From Euglena gracilis (taxonomy: Eukaryota; Euglenida; Euglenophyceae; Euglenales): a stretch of DNA of 64,000 nt. The stretch spans positions 49,911,598-49,975,597 of the forward strand of contig CP154956.1 of NCBI GenBank assembly GCA_039621445.1, read 5' to 3'. The notes beneath the pieces are model-generated. The model was given only the letters and a program-made list of their open reading frames with translations, was not told the DNA's origin and ran no database searches. A program made the translations under genes and the position numbers. Positions 43,601 to 50,612 of the stretch are shown piece after piece. Every line of letters begins with the position of its first letter. Position 1 is the stretch's first letter.

Positions 43601-45245
43601 AAGTCAATGGGTTGGCGGCCCAAAACGGGGCGCCGGCGGGTCGAAAATCGCTCGTTTTCGGCTCAAAAACAGTTTTTCCGGGTCCGGGAGGCCAAATGAC
43701 ATCGTTTCAGGCAAATAAATTTTTTCGATTTTTTTCAACTTTTTTTGACCCGTGATGCCCATCCTTGGTCATGATGGCCATCCATGATGGGCTTCATGGG
43801 TCAATGGGTCATGATGGGCATCATGGGTCATGATGGGCATCATGGGTCATGATGGGCATCATGGGTCATGATGGGCATCATGGGTCATGATGGCCATCAT
43901 GGGTCATGATGGCCATCATGGGTCATGATGGCCATCATGGGTCATGATGGCCATCATGGGTCATGATGGCCATCATGGGTCATGATGGCCATCATGGGTC
44001 ATGATGGGCATCATGGGTCATGATGGGCATCATGACCCATGATTGGCATCATGGGTCATGATGGCCATCATGGGTCATGATGCGCATCATGGCCATCACG
44101 GGTCATGATGGCCATGATGGCCATGATGGTCGAAAAACGCCCATTTTCGGCTCGAAAACCCTTTTTCCGGGTCCGGGAGGCCAAGAAGCATGGTTTTGGG
44201 TAAAAAATTTTTTTTCGATATTTTTCGCCTTTTTTGGCCGAAAACGGCTAAGTCCACCAGTGGAAAAAGTGTACAAAATGGCCAGAATCGGCTGAAAAAC
44301 AGCCGTATCTCGGGCTACGCGAACAGTTGTGGGGAAATCAAAATACCGGTAGATGGAGTGTTCCAAGGGCTTCAAATTAGGTCTCCGGACATTTCCTTTG
44401 ATTTTGCTTCATTTTGGAAAAATTTTGAAACTATTGATTTTTTTTTTTTTTTTGGCTGAAAACGGCTAAGTCGGACAGTGGAAAAAGTGTACAAAACGGC
44501 CATCCGGGCCGAAAACGGCCGTATCTCGGGCCAGACGGGGAGTTGCGGGGAAATCAAAATACCGGCAGATGGGGCGTTCCAAGGGCTTCAAATTAGGTCG
44601 CCGGACATTTCCTTTGATTTTGCTTCATTTTGGAGATATTTTGAAAATTGACATTTTTTGGCCGAAATGGCAGAGTCCAAAGGGGGGGGGTTGGCCAATC
44701 CTACCCAGTTTGGACCCCTTCGCGCGTGAATAACTCGGGCCTGGCGGGGAGTTGGGGGTCAAACCCAGGTGATTCGGAAACTAGGAATCCAGTCGCTCGC
44801 GACTGAAAAAAAAAATTTCGGGAACGGGGCCGGGATCATGGTGATAATCCGCCGGTTCCCGAGGTGGCCCCGAGGGGGGGGGGAGGGGGGGGGTTCGGGG
44901 GGGGTTTTCCCCCAGTGGTAAGCTTCGCTCTTACCCATAAAGGGATAAGAGCTCAGCGACCCCCCCCTACCCCCTACCCTACCCCCCCTACCCTCACCCG
45001 GGTTCGTGCCATATATGAACCTCATGGATCCTTGCCTTGCGTTAAATTTTGGGCTCAGCCAGTCCTATGCTCAAGTCAAATTTCTCTTTGTGTGGCTTCG
45101 ATGAGCTTCCCTGCTGTTGTTGGATTCCCACAACAACCTGCGCGGCGTGGTCTCATCCTGGGATATCGCAGTGGAGATGGTACAGAGCGAGAAGGCATTT
45201 CCGTACACCCCGGAGTTCATTCAAAAGCTGAGGTCACGTGCTTAA
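21688..45245 (+). CDS. Two-CBS-domain protein, four visible exons spread over 23.6 kb
   Basis: Exon pieces at 21688-21795, 25550-25684, 26410-about 26469 and 45106-45245 (stop TAA) form two CBS motifs of the kind that bind adenosyl nucleotides. CBS1 reads TPTASIQEAAALMTKENVG | STLVGLVTQKDIVSFIA...ELITASED. CBS2 reads AQAAAELMSKRHVHHILVA | LLDSHNNLRGVVSSWDIAVE. Junctions 1-2 and 2-3 are in phase with GT-AG sites (GTTAGA/CAAG; GTGTGT/GCAG). The donor of exon 3 is unresolved, and a small exon may be missing. The predicted protein, about 155-165 residues, fits small stand-alone CBS proteins. The last visible intron contains a 14.9-kb element. AATAAA lies at 45383. Confidence 0.75.
22888..23020. 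repeat. AATTGGCCACCTGGACCCCG repeat, copy 2
   Basis: Matches 19995-20110 through the C-run, the GTCCTTCATAG segment and the TGAATAAAGGCATTT segment, with substitutions. It lies in an intron of the CBS gene. Confidence 0.7.
23255..23370 (+). repeat. Repeat shared with 42380-42505
   Basis: GTTTTTGCATATTCACCCCC, GATTAGGGGGTTC and TTTTGACTGGTGTTGAGGTG occur in the same order at 42415-42490 inside the 14.9-kb insertion. Confidence 0.8.
23421..23560. repeat. 24-bp perfect palindrome and TAGTCGGCCGAC cluster
   Basis: GTGGGTAGTCGGCCGACTAC plus CCAC (23421-23444) is self-complementary. GTCGACTACCCACTACCCCC recurs at about 23535 before a second C-run, so the 140-bp segment is bounded by the same motif. 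Confidence 0.75.
23731..23802 (-). tRNA. tRNA-like relic 1 (pseudo-tRNA)
   Basis: The minus strand folds as a 72-nt cloverleaf: acceptor ACCCCT/AGGGGT, D-arm CGTTCAGTGGTTAAG, anticodon stem AGTTGC/GCAACT with loop AAGTTTG (would read GTT), T-loop GTTCAATTCC. The base before the anticodon is not T and the T-stem has two mismatches. It is probably a dead tRNA or the head of a tRNA-derived SINE. Confidence 0.4.
24232..24295 (-). tRNA. tRNA-like relic 2 with intact A and B boxes
   Basis: On the minus strand GGTGCAGTGGTTCAGCGGTA contains an A box (TGGTTCAGCGG) and a perfect D-stem GTTC/GAAC. The T-arm GGTTCAATCCC is a good B box with a paired stem. The anticodon arm (around TGTCTTTGGGACGG) can pair in two registers, the variable loop is too short and the acceptor pairs for only about four bases. 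Probably a Pol III-type pseudo-tRNA; identity undecided. Confidence 0.4.
24301..24501 (-). mobile_element. TIR element with GGGGGTTGGTAC ends, copy 2
   Basis: GGGGGTTGGTAC at 24301-24312 and GTACCAACCCCCC at 24489-24501 match the ends of 5409-5643. The interior shows the reverse complement of the TGGCGTGGCGAGGGGG units (GACCCCCTCGCCACGCCA). Confidence 0.6.
25550..25684 (+). CDS. CBS gene, second visible exon
   Basis: Acceptor TCAAG at 25545-25549 and donor GTGTGT at 25685. The 45 codons read EGSTLVGLVTQKDIVSFIAH then DVDIGKPVSALLGHSELITA and SEDML: the second beta strand and helix of CBS1 plus the linker into CBS2. The upstream frame is closed by a stop, which supports the acceptor choice. 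Confidence 0.75.
26410..26469 (+). CDS. CBS gene, third visible exon
   Basis: Acceptor CACTGCAG ends at 26409. AQAAAELMSKRHVHHILVA is the helix and first strand of CBS2; HHILV corresponds to the conserved HHLPV. The 3' limit is uncertain: possible donors are GTTGCC at 26461 and GTTGTT at 26498, and neither joins perfectly to the exon at 45106. Confidence 0.65.
26815..26950. repeat. Telomere-like palindromic element, copy 1
   Basis: AATGGAATAGGGTTAGGGTT (about 26823) and AACCCTAACCCTATTCCATC (about 26923) are inverted repeats, with TTAGGCCTAA dyads nested inside. The same design occurs at 59513-59645, and a single arm (AACCCTAACCCTACTCC) at about 42270. Confidence 0.75.
28541..28660. repeat. 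GT / TA / ATGT / CA compound microsatellite
   Basis: Successive GT (28541-28552), TA (28566-28610), ATGT (28611-28630) and CA (28631-28656) tracts. Frames across it are artefacts. Confidence 0.95.
29150..29335 (+). repeat. TTCTGGCACTTTGCG repeat (copies here, 29745-29935, 52525-52720)
   Basis: All copies share TTCTGGYRCTTTGC, CAAATTTTTGTCCAAAAA, GGCCATTTTGG, then GGGCCGAAAATTGGTCACC and a CCCCTCCTGGACCGGAGG-like dyad. The third copy lies in a POL5 intron, so it is a dispersed family of about 190 bp. Confidence 0.75.
30239..31862. repeat. Array unit U1 (1624 bp)
   Basis: Begins GCTGAGCTCTTTATAAGCGC, continues into a GGCCCGGCG minisatellite (30284-30690), 3.5 copies of the 162-bp monomer (30690-31255), then module M (31256-31862), which ends with the GTAAGCTTCGCTCTTAC hairpin and AAGAGCTCAGC. 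Long GC-rich frames on both strands are by-products of the 9-bp repeat. Confidence 0.8.
31929..33072. repeat. Array unit U2 (1144 bp)
   Basis: Same start block (GAATAGTGCTGAGCTC), a second GGCCCGGCG minisatellite (31965-32165), two monomers, one long foldback (32540-32690; its right arm is shortened) and the terminal hairpin. Confidence 0.8.
33092..34662. repeat. Array unit U3 (1571 bp)
   Basis: Order: monomer(s), a TTTTTGAGCGAAAAA-type hairpin (about 33470-33550), a CCCCTAAACCTAATG linker, foldback 1 (33730-33870), linker, foldback 2 (34105-34255), a CGTTTTCGAGATATTT block, a CCTATAGGCTATTCAC block, a G-run and the terminal hairpin. Confidence 0.85.
34682..36428. repeat. Array unit U4 (1747 bp)
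   Basis: Same order as U3 with two monomers. Foldbacks at about 35465-35605 and 35850-36000. The G-run before the terminal hairpin (36311-36366) is the longest in the window. Confidence 0.85.
36448..38184. repeat. Array unit U5 (1737 bp)
   Basis: Same order, two monomers. Foldbacks at about 37235-37370 and 37615-37760. The terminal motif is AAGAGAGCTCAGC (2-bp insertion). Confidence 0.85.
38204..40148. repeat. Array unit U6 (1945 bp)
   Basis: Same order with three monomers, which explains the extra length. Foldbacks at about 39170-39310 and 39550-39695. Confidence 0.85.
40168..41953. repeat. Array unit U7 (1786 bp)
   Basis: Same order. Monomers more diverged, foldbacks at about 40978-41110 and 41355-41500. 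Ends AAGAGCTCCAGC (1-bp insertion). Confidence 0.85.
41954..42713. other. Interruption in the array: hairpin, telomere-like arm, shared repeat
   Basis: Contains the inverted repeat at 42078-42224 (arms of about 60 bp, CTACAAGGTACC ends, loop CTCGCTCG), a single telomere-like arm at about 42262-42298, the repeat shared with 23255-23370 (42380-42505) and a CCCCTACC minisatellite (42518-42705). It looks like later insertions into the array. Confidence 0.7.
42714..44957. repeat. Array unit U8 (2244 bp), most diverged
   Basis: Starts with a decayed start block (GAATAGTGCGAGCCCTGTAT), a degenerate GGCCCGGCG-derived segment that leaves a 290-codon open frame (42713-43585), a T/C-tract (43255-43400), two monomers, the 19-bp palindromic minisatellite, and module M (44340-44957), nearly identical to 31256-31862. 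Confidence 0.75.
43753..44130. repeat. 19-bp CATGATGGCCATCATGGGT minisatellite
   Basis: About 19 tandem units. CATGATGGCCATCATG is self-complementary. Left units are GGGCATCATGGGTCATGAT variants, right units become irregular. Confidence 0.95.
44340..44960 (+). repeat. Module M, second full copy
   Basis: Virtually identical to 31256-31880: ACCGGTAGATGGAGTGTTCC, two GAGATATTTTGAAA blocks, CCAGTCGCTCGCGACTG, GGGATCATGGTGATAATCC and the terminal hairpin. Diverged pieces lie at 51180-52185 and 63335-63440 in POL5 introns. Confidence 0.85.
45106..45245 (+). CDS. CBS gene, last exon
   Basis: From the acceptor GATGAG (45101-45105) the frame reads SLLLLDSHNNLRGVVSSWDI then AVEMVQSEKAFPYTPEFIQ, KLRSRA and TAA at 45243-45245. 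LRGVVSSWDIA is the conserved second half of a CBS motif. It resumes only 88 bp after the end of the 14.9-kb insertion. Confidence 0.75.
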
Positions 45246-45382
45246 TGTCGCACAGAGTGCAAGATGGGCTGTGGTTTTTCTGTTTGCTCTGTAAGGCATG
45301 GAAAGACCAGTCTCCGAACCCCTCCCTGTAGATCATCCAAATCTGTGGATTCCGGTTTAGGGGACGGTACAGAAGCTTGTTT

Positions 45383-45388
45383 AATAAA
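45383..45388 (+). terminator. Putative polyadenylation signal of the CBS gene
   Basis: AATAAA 138 bp after the stop codon, within a plausible 3' UTR. Assignment is by position only. Confidence 0.4.
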
Positions 45389-46094
45389 GATTTTCTTCAG
45401 GAGTGTACACTGTTGCCGTCTGTGACAGTTGCCTTGAATGAAACCTTGCAATCAATTAGGTTGGTGGGTTGGAGAGTGACGGTGAATGCCAACCGCTGCC
45501 CAGCCCCACTGTATATAGCCTGCCATGGTGCAGATCGTTGGGTCGGCATTACACCAGTATTCACTGCACATATTCATGCCTTGAAGAATATGCCGGCTTT
45601 TATGATGCCTGCCCCAATGCGTTGCAGCGGACCTCGCTCGCATGTGGGAAATTATTGCAGCCATTTCAAGCTCTTACAATTGGAATTTGTCTTGCGTGTG
45701 CGTGTTTGTGCATGTGTAAGTGTGGGTGAGCGAATGACTTTGTGAGCGAGTACCTTTGAAATCACTGGGCATGACTGGGCGTGGCTGGAAATTTTGTCAC
45801 ACTTGGCCATTTGTGGCCAACTGGATAAAGTTTTTTTTGCGTATTTTGGTCATTTTTGGCAATTCTTGGCCAGTTTGGACAATTTTGGCCTTGGGAATTC
45901 TGGCACTGGGATTTTTGTATGACGACTGACGGGTTGTGAGTGAGCGTGACTGAGCGTGACTGAGTATGGCTGGGTGTGATTGAGTCTGGGATTTTGGATG
46001 ACTATAGGTGCTTATTTGCTTGTTTGTTTGTGAGTGACACAGTTTATGAATGAGCAAGTGAGTGAACAAAAGTGTATGTGAGTGAATGAATGAG

Positions 46095-46277
<183 letters not shown>

Positions 46278-46279
<2 letters not shown>

Positions 46280-46938
46280 CGACTGAAAATACATTTCCCC
46301 CACAAGCACACACTCTCGGGTCGGTAAGGAGTTCCCCCAAGGAGTTCCTAACACCGATGCAGACGAGAGATATACGCAGTGACCTGCGTCCCATGGAGCT
46401 TTCCATGGCATTTTTCCCATAACTGTATGGCACGGTTGTTTCGCAAACCCGCGGCAGTTCTGCTGAGCTACCGACGGAGACCCCCTCCCCCAGGGGTTGG
46501 TGCTGCGACCCGAAGACCGGCGGCTGAGAATAGGGTACTCGCACCCCAAGCCTTCGGGTGCCATCCGTATTTTTCGGCAGTTTTCGCCTTCCTCCACCCC
46601 GAAAGGGCCTTAGTCACCCTCCCCAAACGGTGCTGTCCCGGAGGGTGCCCCATAAGTAGTGATGCCATTTTTCCGTCCCGCGTTGCCTTGTTTTGGGGCT
46701 CGTTTTCCCCCCTCCCCGCCCCCCGGTAGGGTGACGCAGAGCTCGTTCTTAACAGTCTGCAGCACAAAGACAAAAGCGGTCGGGGACGAGGGATGGCAGG
46801 GTCGTCACCCCTGAAAATGCCCCACCTGCCAACCACAACACAGGCTGACGATACACGCGCACCACACCGACTGAAAACACATCCCCCCCCACAAGCACAC
46901 ATTCTCGGGTCGGTTAGAAGTTCCCCCAAGGAGTTCCT
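46278..46938. repeat. 72-bp direct repeats flanking a 516-bp segment
   Basis: 46278-46349 and 46866-46938 match over ACCGACTGAAAA, CACAAGCACACA, TCTCGGGTCGGT and GTTCCCCCAAGGAGTTCCT with few differences. The segment between (46350-46865) has ordinary composition and no recognised motif. Short LTRs, a tandem duplication or recombined insertion are all possible. Confidence 0.7.
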
Positions 46939-48842
46939 CCAGCAACAGTGATTCTCAGAGTGAGTGTATGCAGCGCGTGCGTGATTTGTCTTTCTGGTGC
47001 GCACACACACAAACACAGGTGTATTCTGTCCTCATCGAGCCTGCACTGGCGGGGTCAGCTCAAGAACCACATCTTTGATGTGGGGCCCTTGATATCGTCC
47101 CGCGTTTGGACAGTCGTTCATATTTTTGGGATCTTTGAATGCGAGCTTAAAGTGTCCATGCATGGTTACCTGATCCCGCTGGATGTGTAATTCTTCAGCA
47201 AAGTTTTTTTTTCCCCGTTGGTCAGGTTGTTTGGTTTGGAGACCCCCCACTTTGTGTTACTGACTGGTTTTCCAGAAAGAAAGTCACTGACTGGTTTTTG
47301 GAAATAAAAGTGACCCCTCAAGGGGTGGGCCAAAGATTGTTTGCTCCCCAGCCAATGACACACCTTTCTTTTGAACAGCTTGGTTTGTTTCGTGCAAGGG
47401 GGTAGGGTGGGGGTCCGGAGCCCTCTGAAACCGAAAGTTTTTTTCCCAAGCGCTTCACATTGGACAAGTTATGATTTCTTGCAGGGATTTTTTGAGGGTG
47501 AGACCCCAGGGGAGAGGGGGCAGGGCGAGGCTGTACGGTAATCCCCGAAACCCTGTGGGTGGTGTGGAGGGGGCGACCACCTCTCCACCCCCATCCTGGT
47601 TGGTGGGGGGGTCCGACTCCCCCATCAGGATTTCCTATATTTCTGGGGTAGCCGATTTCAGGTCGAAGGATTCTTGCTGGTGTTGTGGTGGGTGTGGGGG
47701 TCGGGTCGACCCCCCCCCAACCTGCCTCATTGGGGGTCGACCCCCCCCACCAGGCCTTCCTGCTCGGCCCTGAAGTAGGGTGGGTGGGCCCTCTGGAACC
47801 CCTCTCCAAAGGGGTGGGGGTCCGCCCGAGTGGGTCCCCTCCGGGGGGGGGGGTCCTCTATTTTCGCTGTGAAGAGCCAAAATTTTTGACCCCAATTCGA
47901 CACCCCCCAAAAATGGGTTTCCCCGACCCTTGGGTAGGTGGGCGGGGCAGTAAAAAAAAGAAAACCCCCTGGAGGGATGTAATTCTGTTAGTGAGTAACT
48001 GTCATATTTCAGGGGTTGTTGTGCTGCTGTGGTGCTGTCTTTTTGCTTTGCATGATTTACGGAGCTCAAACCCTCCGAGGAGTGGATGAGTGGTTATTTT
48101 TTTAAGCATTCCTTCTTTTAGAAATTCCCAACTTCAAAATTAATTATGTCTGGTCCTCCATTCCATTGTAGGTTTAGGTTATAGGTTTGATCTGCCCAAA
48201 GTTTTGGGTGCAGGTAATTTGGTGGTCCATCAAGGGAACGAAGAATGCGAAGGCTCATTACCAGACTGAACTTTAAGGCAAGGACGACCGCACCCCAGGG
48301 GTGCCTGTCTGGGCAGGCATTCCAAGGCACCACCATCCCAACAATGAAGATTTGCCCAAAAGTGCATGGCATTACTCCAGCGCCAAAGACACAAGCCCAG
48401 AAAGATGCATTGGGCAAGTTTCTGCCCATGACCAGGCTCACCACCCCCCTAGTGCTCATTATATGGCCTCACACATGCTGTGAGCTGGGATTTGTGACTT
48501 TGAAGGATTGTTTTGAAATGAATTTTATCCACGACCACAATGAGAAACAGTGCGATAAAATATTCGCTCTGTTTCACGCCGTTCCCCTCTTTGGCAACTC
48601 GTTTGTTTTAGTTTTCTTCTGCTGGCTCAAATTTGAATCCCAGGTTTGAACAGGGGGTTCACATGGTGTTGAATAAAGCACAAGGAATTAATTTGTGCAG
48701 TCTCATATGTAATTGCTTGACGAGGCTCTGGGCCTCTGGGCCCTCTAGGCCGTACTTCATTAGACTGAAGGAGCCATACTCAGTGCCCCTGACGCACTCC
48801 GTCCCCTATTTTGCCGCCCTCCCGCCCGCTGCAGGGGCCGCC

Positions 48843-50612
48843 ATGCCTGTGGACGTGGACGCCCAACTGCGGGAGGCGGTGGAGCAGCTGGACCGCGAGT
48901 TCGCCAGCTTCATCAACAACATCCCGGTCAGAGTTTTTTTTATTTTGAAAAACAGTTTGGTGACCTCAGGGGGCTGGTGAAAATGGGTCCCCCTCTCCTA
49001 TGGTGAGGGGTTGGGCCGGAGGTTTCCGCTTTTCTTTTGCCCAAAGTACCGAAAAAAAATTGACCCCAAACGGTGGGTCCTCCCAAGCCCTCGACCCCCA
49101 TGGGTGCCGGCCCTCTCCCCTTCCTCGGGTCTTTGAAACAAAGCTCTGATCCCGGTTGCTGGCTTCCTGGACCCAGCGCTGCTGGACACCCGTGCCAAGT
49201 TCAAGAGTCCGTCCCCCCTCCCAGGGCTGAATGGAAATTCCTGGAAGCCCAATCGGGGGGGGGGTCCCCCTCCACCCTCACCCTGGAGGGTGGGGTCCAA
49301 CCCCCCCACCATTCCTGTTCATTCCTTTCCTCCGCCATTCCATTCCATTTTTTCCAGGGGTGTCGATTCTACGCCAACACTTTCCTTGTGCAGTGCTGCG
49401 GCAGGCAAATTGGGTTCCCGCCCGACCTTCCGCTTCAGCCCTGCCCCCTCCTCATCTTGCAGAAGAACGCGTTGCCTGCCCACCAGAAGCGGAAGGCAAA
49501 GACCGTCGAGAAGTTGGAGGTGAAGCACACCGACACCGCCAAGGTGCTCTGTCATTTCATTTACTGCCCCAAACAAAATGAGGTGGATGCCAGGGTTTTC
49601 TAAAGGTCAGAATCTGGGATTCTCCGGGGATTGTTGTTCTGTACACAGTTCGTATTTTCTTTGAGATAAATCGCCCCCCACAGCGCCCCCGGGGGCAGGG
49701 TTCAAAACACACCTGATACAATGCCCCATATGTCCTCCTCCCCCCCCCCCCAGAACCTGAAGGCGATGCGGGAGCGATACCGCAACCTGCAGCCCACGAT
49801 GGAGCATTTTGCCGACCTGGACGACAACTCGGCGGAGGTGCGCCAGCGCGGCGCCCTGAGGCTGCTGCGGCACATCCAAGCGGTGGCCACCAACGAGAAG
49901 GATGAGGTCTGTCATTTCCGCAGGTCGATGACAACGCAGGTGAGAGGTAGATGGGAAATGGGAAATGGCTCTTTTTTTATTAACGTTTCTGGAAAGTATT
50001 TTTGGCATTAAACCGGTGCTTGCCGGTATTTGGGAAAATTAAATGTGCTGGCGTTCTTCATTCCATAAGGAGAGTTGATTATGCAGGCATAAAACGTCTT
50101 CGCAAGAAGATTTCGATGCAACCTGGCGTTTGGCCCCCAAAAATGAACGGTGTGCCGTGATATTTAAGGACATCTGACTCATTTAGCACCTACGGCGAGG
50201 ACATTGGAGTTCTCAGCTAAAAACAAACAAACACGGAACCCTTTTCTTTTCATTGAAAGCTCATAGAAGACTGAATGAACGACTGAATGAGCGACTGAAA
50301 GAACGACTGAATCATAAACTCACAGACGACTGGCTGCATGCTTTGTCTTCTGAAGGACACCTTTATCTCTTTTGTGTCTCTATTTTTGTTTAGTTCTTGC
50401 CGGTTCTCACTCTTTTGAACTCTTCTCTTCAAGGGAGCTTCAGAGTTGTTGTTTTTCAACAATGAATTGTTGGGGACCTCTCGGACCTCCTTCAGGTGGA
50501 TGAAGAACATGACGTGACTGAATATTGTGCCAAGCGGTTGTTGCGAGGCTGCTGCAAACGTGACGGCGGCACACGAATCGGCTCGGCCTTGGCGCTCTCG
50601 CTGCTGCTCAAG
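48843..50612 (+). CDS. POL5: POL5 exons 1-4: N-terminal HEAT-like part
   Basis: Residues 1-28 (exon 1, MPVDVDAQLREAVEQLDREF), 29-55 (exon 2, lysine-rich: KNALPAHQKRKAKTVEKLEV), 56-106 (exon 3, first helical repeat) and 107-145 (exon 4, EYCAKRLLRG...GSALALSLLLK). The exon 4 pattern KRLLRG, ten residues, ALALSLLL is the most conserved block of the family. All four junctions are phase 0 with donors GTCAGA, GTGCTC, GTCTGT and GTGTGT. Confidence 0.85.

Larger units (their letters stand above)
30121..45017. mobile_element. 14.9-kb TIR/TSD-bounded satellite-array element in the CBS intron
   Basis: ATGGCACGAACCCGGG at 30125-30140 is perfectly inverted at 44997-45012. The 9-mer AACCTCATG directly precedes (30112-30120) and follows (45018-45026) the element. 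Both boundaries hold a CTACCCCCC minisatellite. The interior is eight consecutive repeat units (30239-44957), most bounded by GCTGAGCTCTT and AAGAGCTCAGC. They contain 17 or so copies of a roughly 162-bp monomer, GGCCCGGCG minisatellites, 11 long foldbacks and a 19-bp palindromic minisatellite. There is no transposase. A 9-bp duplication with short TIRs is what Mutator-like elements produce, so a giant non-autonomous MULE is one reading; superfamily assignment is inference. Confidence 0.75.

Noticed and set aside
43753-44130. CRISPR array
   Set aside because: The 19-bp units are contiguous with no unique spacers, and the genome is eukaryotic.
46500-46760. Possible rRNA fragment
   Set aside because: Ordinary GC-rich sequence between direct repeats; no conserved rRNA block could be matched by eye.
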